Shown here: positions 1 through 8,642 of the stretch, piece by piece
Layout of the letters: each line of letters begins with the position of its first letter
Position numbering within the stretch: the stretch's first letter is position 1
NCBI RefSeq assembly: GCF_900108245.1
Contig: NZ_FNUY01000001.1
Coordinates: forward strand, 124,001-188,000
Origin: Allobosea lathyri
GTDB lineage: Bacteria; Pseudomonadota; Alphaproteobacteria; Rhizobiales; Beijerinckiaceae
Reading direction: 5' to 3'
DNA: 64,000 nt
Translations under genes and position numbers: made by a program
The notes under the pieces: generated by a model
Databases searched by the model: none
Told to the model about the DNA's origin: nothing
The model's input: only the letters and a program-made list of their open reading frames with translations

Positions 1-632
1 GCGATGTTGGGCAGCACATGCCGGAACAGGATGCGCAGCGTGCGCGCTCCGGCCAGTTCCGCCGCCTTGATATAGGGCAGGTTGGCGACCTGCAGCGTCT
101 GCGCATAGGCGACGCGGGTGTAGCGCGGCCAACGCGTCAGCGCGAGAACGAGGATCAGCTTGAGGAAGCCCGGGCCGAGCACCGCGACCGTGAGCACCGC
201 AAGCAGAACGGCGGGGATCGACAGCATGATATCGACGAAGCGCATGATCAGCGTCTCGACCCAGCCGCGAAACCAGGCTGCCGCCATTCCCAGCGATACG
301 CCGACGACGGTGGAGACCACTACCGAGAGAAAGGCCACCGCGATCGAGATCTGCGAGCCATAGAGGATGCGTGACAGCAGATCGCGGCCGAGATCGTCGG
401 TGCCCAGCAGATAGAGCTGGCCTGCCGACGATACCGAGCCCGGCGGCTTGAGCCGCATCAGCAGGGTCTGGCGCGTCGGGTCGGCAGGCGCGATCCAGGG
501 CGCGAGCAAGGCAAGCCCGACGATGAGGACGAGGATCGCGGCGACGATGATGATCGCCAGCGGCACGGCAGGCTGGACGCGGCGCGTCTTGCGCCGTGGC
601 GTTGCCGCGCCCGGTGCGGGGAGCGCGCTCAT
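1..632 (-). CDS. Dipeptide/oligopeptide-type ABC transporter permease (DppC-like), 3' end cut by window edge
   Basis: Inner-membrane permease of a peptide/nickel/opine-type (PepT family) ABC importer. Reading the minus strand from an ATG at 632 gives an open frame to base 1: a basic N-terminus, a first membrane segment rich in Ile/Val/Leu, then the segment LLGTDDLGRDLLSRILYGS, which is the conserved DppC/OppC signature. An EAA-type loop ending in RHVLPNIA is visible near the left edge. Its ATG overlaps the stop of the upstream permease by 4 bp (ATGA), so the two are translationally coupled. The substrate cannot be told from the permease. No stop is seen, so the C-terminus lies outside the window. 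Confidence 0.9.
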   Translation of the reverse strand, partial: MSALPAPGAATPRRKTRRVQPAVPLAIIIVAAILVLIVGLALLAPWIAPADPTRQTLLMRLKPPGSVSSAGQLYLLGTDDLGRDLLSRILYGSQISIAVAFLSVVVSTVVGVSLGMAAAWFRGWVETLIMRFVDIMLSIPAVLLAVLTVAVLGPGFLKLILVLALTRWPRYTRVAYAQTLQVANLPYIKAAELAGARTLRILFRHVLPNI

Positions 633-1549
633 GAGGCCAGCCTGATGCGCGGGTCGAGCAGCGCATAGACGAGGTCGGCGAGCAGGCTGGTCAAGACGTA
701 GACGATCGAGATCAGCAGCACGATCACCTGCACGACCAGGAAATCGCGCGACTGGATCGATTGGATCGCAAGCTGGCCGATGCCGGGCCAGGCGAAAACG
801 GTCTCGACGATGACAGCACCGGCCAGGAGATTGCCGATCTCGAGCGCTGCGACCGTCACCACCGGGATCGCGGCATTGCGCAGGACATGCCGCTCCACCG
901 CGCCAGCCTTCGAGAGCCCGCGCGCCCGGGCTGCCCGCACATAGTCCTTGCCGAGTTCGTCGATGATGGCGATGCGAGCCATCCGGGCGAAGGTCGACAT
1001 CGAGAGCGCGCCCAGCGCGATCGAGGGCAGGATCAGGGCGCGGATATCGCCGGCCCCCGATGTCGGAAGCCAGCCCAGCACCACGCCGAAGACGATGATC
1101 AGCAGCATGCCCGACAGGAAGGTCGGCAGGCTCTGGCCCGTCAGAGCCAGTGCCGACAAACAGCGCTCCAGCCAGCCGCCGCGCCAGACCGCCATGGCGA
1201 TGCCTGCGGGCAGGCCGACGAAGAGCGCCACCGCGAGCGCGCCGAGCGCCAGCATCACGGTATAGGGCACGCGCGAGGCGACGATATCGATAGCAGGTAT
1301 CCGCTGCACCACCGAGATGCCGAAGTCGAAACGACCGAGCGACTGCAGGTAGTCGAGATACTGGATGACGACCGGGCGGTCGAAGCCGAGTTGCTTGCGT
1401 AGCGCGTCGACCGCCTCCTGCGTCGAGCCTTCCGGCACCAGCAGCAAGGTCGGATCGCCTGAAAAGCGCATCACGATGAACACGATCGTGAGTACGCCGA
1501 GAACCGCGATGGCGGCCTGGACCAGGCGCCCTGCCGCATAGCGCAGCAT
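629..1549 (-). CDS. Dipeptide/oligopeptide-type ABC transporter permease (DppB-like)
   Basis: 306-residue inner-membrane permease, the normal DppB length. The N-terminus (MLRYAAGRLVQAAIAVLGV) is the typical first helix, followed by a periplasmic stretch, about five further hydrophobic segments and an EAA coupling loop around residues 200-230 (DYVRAARARGLSK...HVLRNAAIP) that would contact the ATPase. It sits 32 bp downstream of the binding-protein gene and overlaps the second permease by 4 bp. The ATPase genes are not in the window and may lie beyond the left edge. Function as a heterodimeric pore is established for the family; substrate is unknown. Confidence 0.93.
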   Translation of the reverse strand: MLRYAAGRLVQAAIAVLGVLTIVFIVMRFSGDPTLLLVPEGSTQEAVDALRKQLGFDRPVVIQYLDYLQSLGRFDFGISVVQRIPAIDIVASRVPYTVMLALGALAVALFVGLPAGIAMAVWRGGWLERCLSALALTGQSLPTFLSGMLLIIVFGVVLGWLPTSGAGDIRALILPSIALGALSMSTFARMARIAIIDELGKDYVRAARARGLSKAGAVERHVLRNAAIPVVTVAALEIGNLLAGAVIVETVFAWPGIGQLAIQSIQSRDFLVVQVIVLLISIVYVLTSLLADLVYALLDPRIRLAS

Positions 1550-1581
1550 CAGCTAAAGCCTTTCCATCCGCGGACGCGACA

Positions 1582-3072
1582 TCAACGCTTCCAATTCATG
1601 TCCATGACGAACAGGGACTCGTTGGAGGTCGGCTGCCATTGCAGCTCCTTGCGCGCGCCATAGCTGGCGAAGGCCTGGTAGAGGCCAAGCCCCGGCACGT
1701 CCTGGCGCAGCACTTCGTAGGCGCTCTTGTAGGCGGCCATGCGCTTGGCCTCGTCGAGCGTGCTGCGCGCGGCGTCGGCTGCCGTATCGAAGGCCGGATT
1801 GGAATATTTCGACCAGGTGCTGCCGGTGCGGAACAGCGGGAAGATGATGCCGTCGGCATCCTGGCAGGCGCAGGACCAGACGCCGATGGCGAGCTGGCCG
1901 GCTTCCGCGGGCGTGCCCTGGCGGCGGCGCAGGAAGGTGGCGTGGTCGAGCATCACCACATTCACCTTGAGGCCGACATCGTTGACCATCTGCTGGATCG
2001 CCTCGACGATCCGGCGATCATAGGCCGGCGAGGTCAGGAAGGTGAGCTCCGCCCCCTCGGCCTTGGCCTCCTTGACCAGAGCCTTCGCCTTGGCGGGATC
2101 GTAGCCATAGCCGGCAATATCGGCCTGATAGCCGAAGATCGGGTCGGCGCCGATGCTGTTGACGGGTTTGCCGAGGCCTTGGAGCAGCGCATCGATGATA
2201 CCCTGCTTGTCGACGGCATAGGCGATCGCCTGCCTCACCTTGAGATCGGTTGTCGGCCCGGCCTGAGCGTTGATGAACATGTAGCCGACGCGCTCGGTCG
2301 GAACGGTCAGGACGTTGAGCGCCGGCTCCTTCTTCAGGGCGATGGCCTCGTCGGGCGGCAGCAGGCGCACGAGATCGGCTCGCCCGGTCTTGAGATCGGC
2401 GATGCGGGTCGAAACGTCGGGGACGGCCCGGAAGACCACGGTCTTGAAGGGCGGCTTGCCGCGCCAGTAGGTATCGACCGCATCGACCGTCGCCTGGACG
2501 CCCTTTTGCCATTCGCGCAGCTTGTAGGGGCCGCTGCCGACGGGCTTCAGGTTGAACTCCTGATCGCCGACGCGCTCGACATAGGCTTTCGGCACGATCG
2601 AAAGCTTGACCAGCTGCGCGAGCAGGACCGGGTAGGGCGACTGCGTGGTCAGCACGACCTTGCCGGGGCCTTCCGCCTTGGCGTCGACGATCTGGTTGAA
2701 CTGGCTGAGCTGCGAGCTCTTGAGATCGGGATTGGTGATGCGCTTGACGCTGAAGACGACATCGTCGGCGGTCAGGGCGGTGCCATCATGGAACTTGACG
2801 TCCGTGCGCAGGTCGAACTCGACATGGGTGTCGTCGAGCGTGCGCCAGGCGGTCGCGATCTGCGGCACGATCTTGCCGCTGGCATCGCGGGTCACGAGAT
2901 TGTCGAAGATGTTGCGGTAGACGCCGTAGCTGTCGGCATCCCATTGCAGATGCGGATCGAGGGTGGCGGCGTCGTTTGGCGCGTCGATGGTGAGGACGTC
3001 CTTCGTCGCTTGGGCGGCGGCGGGCGCGATCAGGCAGGCCAGGATGGCCGCTGCCAGGGATAGTCGTTTCAT
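1582..3072 (-). CDS. Peptide/nickel-type ABC transporter substrate-binding protein (SBP family 5)
   Basis: 496-residue periplasmic binding protein of the DppA/OppA family. Residues 1-22 form a Sec signal peptide (hydrophobic core after MKRLS, ending in AAAQA). The mature part has the family 5 features: TLDPHLQWDADS near the start, DVKFHDGTALTADDVVFS around residue 95, and a KPVGSGPY segment near 175. It captures the ligand and delivers it to the DppB/DppC-type permeases encoded just downstream. The nearby deacetylase and dehydrogenase suggest that the imported compound is processed by them, but family 5 proteins bind peptides, opines, sugars and metals, so the ligand is open. Confidence 0.92.
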   Translation of the reverse strand: MKRLSLAAAILACLIAPAAAQATKDVLTIDAPNDAATLDPHLQWDADSYGVYRNIFDNLVTRDASGKIVPQIATAWRTLDDTHVEFDLRTDVKFHDGTALTADDVVFSVKRITNPDLKSSQLSQFNQIVDAKAEGPGKVVLTTQSPYPVLLAQLVKLSIVPKAYVERVGDQEFNLKPVGSGPYKLREWQKGVQATVDAVDTYWRGKPPFKTVVFRAVPDVSTRIADLKTGRADLVRLLPPDEAIALKKEPALNVLTVPTERVGYMFINAQAGPTTDLKVRQAIAYAVDKQGIIDALLQGLGKPVNSIGADPIFGYQADIAGYGYDPAKAKALVKEAKAEGAELTFLTSPAYDRRIVEAIQQMVNDVGLKVNVVMLDHATFLRRRQGTPAEAGQLAIGVWSCACQDADGIIFPLFRTGSTWSKYSNPAFDTAADAARSTLDEAKRMAAYKSAYEVLRQDVPGLGLYQAFASYGARKELQWQPTSNESLFVMDMNWKR

Positions 3073-3124
3073 GTCGTCCCTCCTCGTCCGTTATGCGGTG
3101 CTCGAAATCTAGCTCTTTGTTTTT

Positions 3125-3175
3125 GCATCGGCTTTTTCCGAAAACCGCATTCCACTTTTCGGGCCGATGCTCTAG
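3125..3175 (-). repeat. Hairpin repeat element, copy 1 (terminator-like)
   Basis: Nested inverted repeat downstream of the deacetylase gene: outer arms GCATCGGC (3125-3132) and GCCGATGC (3163-3170), inner arms CCGAAAA (3138-3144) and TTTTCGG (3156-3162). Bases 3138-3175 are identical, in reverse complement, to 53809-53846. The TAG stop of the deacetylase gene (3172-3174) lies inside the shared block. Likely a dispersed Hyphomicrobiales intergenic repeat that may act as a transcription terminator or mRNA-stabilising hairpin. Confidence 0.85.
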
Positions 3176-4089
3176 CGCTGCGGCCATCCCGCCTCGGTGG
3201 CGCAGTAGGCCGCGATCTCGGCATGGGTGGCGAACCAGACCGATCCCTTGGCCTTGGCCGCGCGAATGATCTCGTCGAGTATCCAGATGCGCGAGCGATG
3301 GCCGCTATGGTGCGGGTGCATTGTCAGCTGGAACAGCCCGCCCTCCTCGAACGCCACATCGAGTTCGCGCCGGAAAATGTCGAACACCATCTCCGGCCCG
3401 CCATAAGGCCGCAGCGACATGGCGCGGTCCATGTTGAAATACACGGCGTCGTCGCGGATCCATTCGACCGGAAGTTCGACGATGCCGGTGGCCTCGCCGC
3501 CATCGAGCAGTTCGTAGGGCTCGTCATCGGCCATCAGCGAGGAATCGTAGAGCAGCCCCATCTCGCGGACGATCTTCAGCGTCCACGGGCTGAAATCCCA
3601 GGAGGCCGTGCGCATGCCGACGGGCAGCTGGCCGCTCAGGCTTTGCAAGGTATCGCGGGCGCGAAAGGTCAGGTCGCGCTCGGTGTCATGGTCGAGCCGC
3701 GAATTGCTCTCATGGATCCAGCTGTGGATGCCGACCTCGTGCCCGGCCTCGCTGACGGCCTTGATCTCGGCCTCGTTCAGCATGGCCGCCACCGCCGGCA
3801 TGAAGAACGTCGCGGGCACGCCGTGGCGGGCGAGCAGCTTCAGGATGCGCGGCATGCCGGCGCGTGCGCCGTACTGGCCCTGGCTGATCCGCGAATAGGA
3901 TTTGCCGCCATTGCGCAATTCGATCGTCTCGTGGTCGCTGTCAAATGACAACGCGACCGCACAGGTGGCCCCGTCCTTCCACCGCGCCGGCTTGAGCGAG
4001 CGCCCGGCCCGGACATGATTGACGATGCCGCGCCAGGTTTCCTCGGGCCAGGTCCAGGGATTGCCGTCGGCGGATGCGGGAGCGTTCAT
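3172..4089 (-). CDS. Polysaccharide deacetylase (NodB/CE4) family hydrolase
   Basis: 305 residues with a NodB-type fold. Visible motifs are VALSFDSDHET (catalytic/metal Asp region, around residue 47), GHEVGIHSWIHE (the HSxxH metal-binding motif, near 120) and a late LTMHPHHSGHR (near 257) that supplies the catalytic His. This arrangement is seen in the PgdA/cyclic-imidase-like subgroup as well as true chitooligosaccharide deacetylases, so the reaction is amide or N-acetyl hydrolysis on an unknown substrate. No signal peptide, so cytoplasmic. It lies 10 bp after the SDR gene and upstream of the transporter genes in the same leftward operon, suggesting that it acts on the imported compound. Ends in the hairpin repeat. 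Confidence 0.85.
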   Translation of the reverse strand: MNAPASADGNPWTWPEETWRGIVNHVRAGRSLKPARWKDGATCAVALSFDSDHETIELRNGGKSYSRISQGQYGARAGMPRILKLLARHGVPATFFMPAVAAMLNEAEIKAVSEAGHEVGIHSWIHESNSRLDHDTERDLTFRARDTLQSLSGQLPVGMRTASWDFSPWTLKIVREMGLLYDSSLMADDEPYELLDGGEATGIVELPVEWIRDDAVYFNMDRAMSLRPYGGPEMVFDIFRRELDVAFEEGGLFQLTMHPHHSGHRSRIWILDEIIRAAKAKGSVWFATHAEIAAYCATEAGWPQR

Positions 4090-4099
4090 CGTCGGCCTG

Positions 4100-4861
4100 T
4101 CAGCAATTGTAGTGGAAGCCGTCGACCGTGAAGGTCTGGCCGGTGATGAAGCACGGTTCGGAGGTCGCGAGGAAGACCACGAGCTGAGCGATGTCGTCGG
4201 GGCTGCCGAGCCGGCGCAGCGCGATGTCGCGGGCGGCGATCTCCGGGCCGCGGGCGCGCGTCACGGCATTGCCGAGCTCGGTCTCAATCAGGCCGGGGCA
4301 GATCGCGTTGACATGGATGGCGGGCCCGAGCTCCTTGGCGAGCGAGCGCGTCATGCCGAGGATGCCAGCCTTGGCCGAAGCATAGGCGAAGCGGCTGACA
4401 GCCGCCGTGACACCGCCGGACAGTGCATTGAGCGAGGACATCGAGGCGATGCGGCCAGCGCCCTGTTCCAGCATCAGCGGCGCAACGGCACGGACATAGT
4501 TGAAGCAGCTCTTGAGGTTGATCGCGAGCGTGCGGTCGAACTCCTCCTCGGTGATCTCCAGGATGCCTTTCGGCATCGCCTTGCCGGCATTGTTCAGCAG
4601 GAAATCGATGCGGCCGAATTCCGCCTTCGCGGCGTCCGCGACCTCCTGCGCCCGCCCGAAGGAGGCCACATCGGCCTCGAAGATCGCGACCTTGCGGCCG
4701 GACTCGCGGATTTCGCCGGCAGTGCGCTCCATCTCGGGCAGCAGCAGGTCGACCAGGACGATGTCATGGCCCGCCGCCGCCAGTGCCCGGGCGCAGGCCC
4801 GGCCGATGCCACGTGCGCCACCTGTCACCAAAGCGACCTTGCCTGTGCCTGCTGCGCTCAC
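4100..4861 (-). CDS. SDR family NAD(P)-dependent oxidoreductase
   Basis: Classical short-chain dehydrogenase, about 253 residues from a GTG start at 4861. I prefer this start because AAGGGG lies about 8 bases before it and the Rossmann motif (VALVTGGARGIG) then begins at the usual place; an upstream ATG at 4921 would add 20 residues that do not resemble the family. NNAG, the catalytic Ser (MSSLNAL) and YASAK are all present, so it should be active. First gene of the leftward operon with the deacetylase and peptide-type transporter, divergent from the IclR regulator. The substrate is unknown; sequence style resembles 3-oxoacyl-ACP reductase-like and sugar or alcohol dehydrogenases. Confidence 0.88.
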   Translation of the reverse strand: MSAAGTGKVALVTGGARGIGRACARALAAAGHDIVLVDLLLPEMERTAGEIRESGRKVAIFEADVASFGRAQEVADAAKAEFGRIDFLLNNAGKAMPKGILEITEEEFDRTLAINLKSCFNYVRAVAPLMLEQGAGRIASMSSLNALSGGVTAAVSRFAYASAKAGILGMTRSLAKELGPAIHVNAICPGLIETELGNAVTRARGPEIAARDIALRRLGSPDDIAQLVVFLATSEPCFITGQTFTVDGFHYNC

Positions 4862-4926
4862 GATAGGCCCCTTGTCTTTTCGGTTGAAGGGGAGGCTAGC
4901 CCTGCCTATGCTGTTCAGCAATACGA

Positions 4927-5703
4927 ATGTGGTTCAGATATATGAATCTCGAAGTGAAGTCCGCCGCCCGGGTTCTCGAGCTCTTGGAGTTTCTCGCAGG
5001 CTGCTCTGAGCCTGTGATGCTCAAGGACATTTCGCGCGAACTCGGTTTTCCAAAAAGCAGCGCGCATGCCCTGGCGCAGACGCTGGTTTCGCGCGGCTAC
5101 GCGATCCAGGATTCGACCGAACGCTATGTGCTGGTGCATGGCAGTCGCCATGGCTCGGCCCAGCGCGCCCGCGAAGCGCGGCTGCTCTCGGCGGCGCATC
5201 CGGTCATGGAGCGGCTGCGCGAAAGCTCAGGCGAGACGGTGATCATCAGCGTGCGTACCGGTCGCGGCGAGGTGCGCAGGCTGGCGAAATGCGTCAGCCG
5301 GCAGGTGGTGCGCTTCGATGTCGCCCTCGATGCGCCCAGCGAGGCCTATTGCACCGCAACCGGCCGCATCCTGCTGGCCTATTGGGACCCAGCCTCGGTC
5401 GAGACCTATCTGACGCGCAAGCAACTGGTCGCCTATTCGGCGATGACAGTGACCGACATCGAGGAACTCCGGCAGATCCTCGTGCAGGTGCGCGAACAGG
5501 GCTTTGCGGTGAACGATCAGGAATATGTAATTGGCTCTACCGGCATCGCGGCCCCGGTGCGCGACCGCGAGGGTGTGGTGGTCGCGGCGCTGAACCTTGG
5601 CACCTTGACGAGCCGGTTCCATGAGCGCCGCGCGGAGATCATCGAAGCGGTCAAGGCCAGCGCGGCCCAGATCAGCCGGCGCATCGGCTTCAGCGCCGGA
5701 TAG
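4927..5703 (+). CDS. IclR family transcriptional regulator
   Basis: 258 residues: N-terminal winged helix-turn-helix (about residues 8-65, with VLELLEFLAG and SAHALAQTLVSRGY) and a C-terminal IclR effector domain (about 80-255, with a late GIAAPVRDREGVVVAALNLG segment typical of the family). A second ATG at 4942 is an equally good start. It is divergent from the SDR-deacetylase-transporter operon and shares a short intergenic region with it, so it is the likely local regulator. The spacer holds a small inverted repeat (GCTGTTCAGC, near 4910) and TTCA-N6-TGAA at the start codon, either of which could be its operator. Confidence 0.9.
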   Translation: MWFRYMNLEVKSAARVLELLEFLAGCSEPVMLKDISRELGFPKSSAHALAQTLVSRGYAIQDSTERYVLVHGSRHGSAQRAREARLLSAAHPVMERLRESSGETVIISVRTGRGEVRRLAKCVSRQVVRFDVALDAPSEAYCTATGRILLAYWDPASVETYLTRKQLVAYSAMTVTDIEELRQILVQVREQGFAVNDQEYVIGSTGIAAPVRDREGVVVAALNLGTLTSRFHERRAEIIEAVKASAAQISRRIGFSAG

Positions 5704-5852
5704 CCTTAGTCCGGAGCCCCTGCCCATCCCGGACCGCTGCGTCTCGCTGTCCCGCTGCGCCGTGGCGTCAAAAAGGGATTAGTCCGTATGCGAGTACCGA
5801 CCTCCTCCGGCGGTTCGGTATATTTCCTGCTCCATGGAGTGGGAACGTCAAC

Positions 5853-7328
5853 GTGCGTCCGGAGCCAGCAACAGCCTTCAAGGAGATGCCGGCTTCCCAG
5901 CCGCCGGTCCCCTTTGGCCGGGACACGTCTAGCCAAGACACGTTTGGCCAAGACTCGCTTGGCCAGCATATCGCCACTTCAAGCCAGGGCATGTGCAGTG
6001 CAGACCACGCGATCTCGGTGGAGATTGCGACGCCGGACCGGTTTATCGCGATGGAGCGGGAGTGGCGGGATCTGACGAGCCGCGCGCTCGAACCCAACAT
6101 CTTCATGGAGCCCAGCCTGGTCGCCGCGGCCGCGCGATCGGACGATGCCGTCATCCATGTTCTGCTCGTCTGGGGCAGGACGAGGCCGGCCACTCCGCTT
6201 TGTCTCGTCGGTGTGTGGGCGTTCGCCTGCCGGCGTCCGTCGTCGAGATTGCCGCTCACGGTGTTGAAATCCCCGGTGCACGATCACGCCTATCTCGGCA
6301 TCCCCGTGCTCGATGCCGATCGCGGTGCCGATGCGTTGACGGCGATGCTCGATGCGATCGCGCGGGAGCCGTCATTCCCCAAAATGCTGGAGGTGGGGAG
6401 CTTCGACGCAGATGGGCCAGTGGCGGCACTCCTCGCGGACGCTCTGGCCAGCCGAGGTTCGCAGCATCTGCGCCTCGAGCCTCGGCTGAGGCCGCGACTG
6501 AGGCTGGGCGACAGCGGGGCAGAAGCCGCCCCGCTTTCTGCCAGCCGCGCCAAGGCATTGCGACGGAGGCGAAAGCATCTCGACAAGCAGGGGCCGGTGA
6601 CCCTGACCCGCCATCGTGATCCGGAGGGTGTTCGCACGGCGCTGGAGGAGTTCCTGATTCTCGAAGCGTCGGGCTGGAAGGGCAGGGCCAGCCAGCGCGG
6701 CCGGGCGATCCTGCGCATTCCATCGCTCGACAGCTTTTTCCGCTCGGCAGTCGCGGGACTGGCGGCTCGTGGGCAGCTTGAGATCAGCGCGCTACGGAGC
6801 GATGGCCGGCCAGTCGCGATGCAGATGACGGTTCGCTCCGGCGCGACGGCGTTCACCTGGAAATCGGCCTATGACGAAGCACTGAAGGACTGCTCTCCCG
6901 GGATCATCCTGCTTCAGGAGGTGACGGCATCCCTGCTATCCGAGCCGGGCCTGCGCAGCGTCGATTCCTGCAGCCACAGCGACGAGAGCTACATGGCCGA
7001 GTTCTGGAGCGGGCGTAAGCCTGTTCTGGATTTGGTGATGGATGTGAGACGGGGAACGACGGCTGCCTTCCTGCTCCTCAGTTCCGCCGAGCACGTGCGC
7101 CGACAACTCCAGTTTGAAGCCCGGCGCATGCGTCGGGTGCTGCAATCCGCCCAAAGGACGGCCTCGTCCGCCTGCAGCTCGATCCTGTCCGCATGTGCGC
7201 GACAGGTGCACGGAATTGCGGCGAAGGTCATGCAATTGCGCAGAGGCTCCGCCAGTCCCCATGCGCCTGGCGAGGAGGTCGTGCGATCCGCCGCAGTCGA
7301 CCGGCGAGAGGGAGGGCGTGGCCGATGA
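5853..7328 (+). CDS. GNAT-fold acyltransferase of the BioF2-like/Acetyltransf_6 type (first of three)
   Basis: Up to 491 residues from a GTG at 5853; ATGs at 5886 and 5991 are alternative starts, and the first 45 residues are low complexity. The region from about residue 50 on matches the Acetyltransf_6 family (CelD/BioF2-like, often in polysaccharide loci): an arginine/lysine-rich block KALRRRRKHL, then LEEFLILEASGWKGR and a GNAT-like core ending RSDGRPVAMQMTVRSG and FTWKSAYDE. It is followed with a 4 bp overlap by a close paralogue. Presumably modifies a sugar or lipid intermediate of the polysaccharide locus; the actual acyl donor and acceptor are unknown. Cytoplasmic by absence of a signal peptide. 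Confidence 0.75.
   Translation: MRPEPATAFKEMPASQPPVPFGRDTSSQDTFGQDSLGQHIATSSQGMCSADHAISVEIATPDRFIAMEREWRDLTSRALEPNIFMEPSLVAAAARSDDAVIHVLLVWGRTRPATPLCLVGVWAFACRRPSSRLPLTVLKSPVHDHAYLGIPVLDADRGADALTAMLDAIAREPSFPKMLEVGSFDADGPVAALLADALASRGSQHLRLEPRLRPRLRLGDSGAEAAPLSASRAKALRRRRKHLDKQGPVTLTRHRDPEGVRTALEEFLILEASGWKGRASQRGRAILRIPSLDSFFRSAVAGLAARGQLEISALRSDGRPVAMQMTVRSGATAFTWKSAYDEALKDCSPGIILLQEVTASLLSEPGLRSVDSCSHSDESYMAEFWSGRKPVLDLVMDVRRGTTAAFLLLSSAEHVRRQLQFEARRMRRVLQSAQRTASSACSSILSACARQVHGIAAKVMQLRRGSASPHAPGEEVVRSAAVDRREGGRGR
5930..5967 (+). repeat. 15-bp tandem repeat inside the 5' end of an acyltransferase gene
   Basis: Two full and one partial 15-bp units (TAGCCAAGACACGTT, TGGCCAAGACTCGCT, TGGCCAGC), encoding the five-residue repeats SQDTF/GQDSL/GQ. 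They lie in the non-conserved N-terminal part, so copy number change would be tolerated. Confidence 0.7.
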
Positions 7329-8638
7329 CGACGATCTCGAAGCTTCGCGACTCCCTCGGCAACACGCCTTCAAGCCGCGACGCCGTCGCCACCTATGAAG
7401 GGTCGGTAATGGCCGCCACATCGCCATTGGAGGACATCCGCATCGAAGTGGCCGATGCCGCGCGTTTCGCCTCGATCGTCGATGCCTGGATGTCGCTGGC
7501 GGCGCGGACGGGCATCCCCAACGTCTTCATGGACCCGGCGGCGGCGCTCGCCGTTGCCGAAGCCTGGCCGCGTCCTGTGAAAATCCTGCTCGGTTGGGGC
7601 GAAACGGGCGAACGGGATACCTCGCCTCGGCTCATCGGCGTATGGATGCTCATCGAGGGCCGTCCGCGCCTGGCCTGGCCCTATCGGGCGCTGGTCAGCC
7701 CGACCTGCAGCCTCGCCTATCTAGGCACGCCCGTGCTCGATCCCGATCATGCCCGCACGGTTCTCGCCGCGATGTTCGCCCGCATCAGGGAAACGCCGGG
7801 CCTACCGAAACTCCTGCAGGCCGGGGACATGTCCGATAATGCGCCGCTGATGGGCGCGCTCAAATCGGCGCTGGCCGAGGGCTCCGGTGCCTGGGCATCC
7901 GTCGAACGGCGCACGCGTGCGAAACTCGCAACGCAGCTCGATCCAAAGCTCTATTGGGCCAACTCGATGTCGGCGCGCGGCCGCCAGGGCTTTGCGCGCA
8001 AGAGGCGCCAACTCGCCAAACTCGGTCGTTTGGAATTTTCGTCCGTCGACGAGCCCGATGCGGTACGCGCCGGCCTGGAAGAGTTTCTGGTTCTCGAGGC
8101 GTCCGGTTGGAAGGCCGCGCGGCAGAGTGCGCTGGCCTCCGATACGGCCACCGCGCGCTTCACGCGGCGCATGGTGAGCGGCCTGGCCGCGCGCCGTCTG
8201 GCCGCCATTCAGTCTCTTCGCCTGGACGGCCAGCCCGTCGCGATGTGGATCATCCTGTATTCCGGCTCGGGCGCTTTCACCTGGAGAACGGCCTATGACG
8301 AGAACTATCGGCGGTTCTCGCCAGGCGTGCTCATTCTCGAGGACAGCACGGAGCACCTGCTGTCGAATCCCTTGGTCGCGTCGACCGATTCCTGCAACCA
8401 TCGCGATACCGGCTACCAGGCCGAGCGCTGGGCGGAGCGGCATGACGTCGTTGACCTCCTGATCGATGTCGGCCCGGCGCGCCCGCTGCGTCTGGCGTTG
8501 CTGGCATCGAGGGAACGTGCCTTTCGCCGCTGCAAGGACATGGCGCGGCATGGCTATCATCTGGTTTGCCGCATCAAGGCTGGATTGACGTCCCGTCTGC
8601 GTGGGCAGGGGGCGCAAGCCTCCGGGGGCGGGGAGTGA
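7325..8638 (+). CDS. GNAT-fold acyltransferase of the BioF2-like/Acetyltransf_6 type (second of three)
   Basis: 437 residues from the ATG at 7325, which overlaps the preceding stop as ATGA; longer open frame upstream is ignored because it runs through the previous gene. Domain order matches the first paralogue: an N-terminal half with NVFMDPAAALAVAEA and a C-terminal GNAT-like half with LEEFLVLEASGWKAAR, RLDGQPVAMWII, GAFTWRTAYDE and STDSCNHRDTGY. The two proteins share many of these blocks, so this is a tandem duplication that has diverged. It overlaps nothing downstream but is only 4 bases from the FAD oxidoreductase. Likely works on the same polysaccharide or its precursor as its neighbours. 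Confidence 0.78.
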   Translation: MTTISKLRDSLGNTPSSRDAVATYEGSVMAATSPLEDIRIEVADAARFASIVDAWMSLAARTGIPNVFMDPAAALAVAEAWPRPVKILLGWGETGERDTSPRLIGVWMLIEGRPRLAWPYRALVSPTCSLAYLGTPVLDPDHARTVLAAMFARIRETPGLPKLLQAGDMSDNAPLMGALKSALAEGSGAWASVERRTRAKLATQLDPKLYWANSMSARGRQGFARKRRQLAKLGRLEFSSVDEPDAVRAGLEEFLVLEASGWKAARQSALASDTATARFTRRMVSGLAARRLAAIQSLRLDGQPVAMWIILYSGSGAFTWRTAYDENYRRFSPGVLILEDSTEHLLSNPLVASTDSCNHRDTGYQAERWAERHDVVDLLIDVGPARPLRLALLASRERAFRRCKDMARHGYHLVCRIKAGLTSRLRGQGAQASGGGE

Positions 8639-8642
8639 CGTC

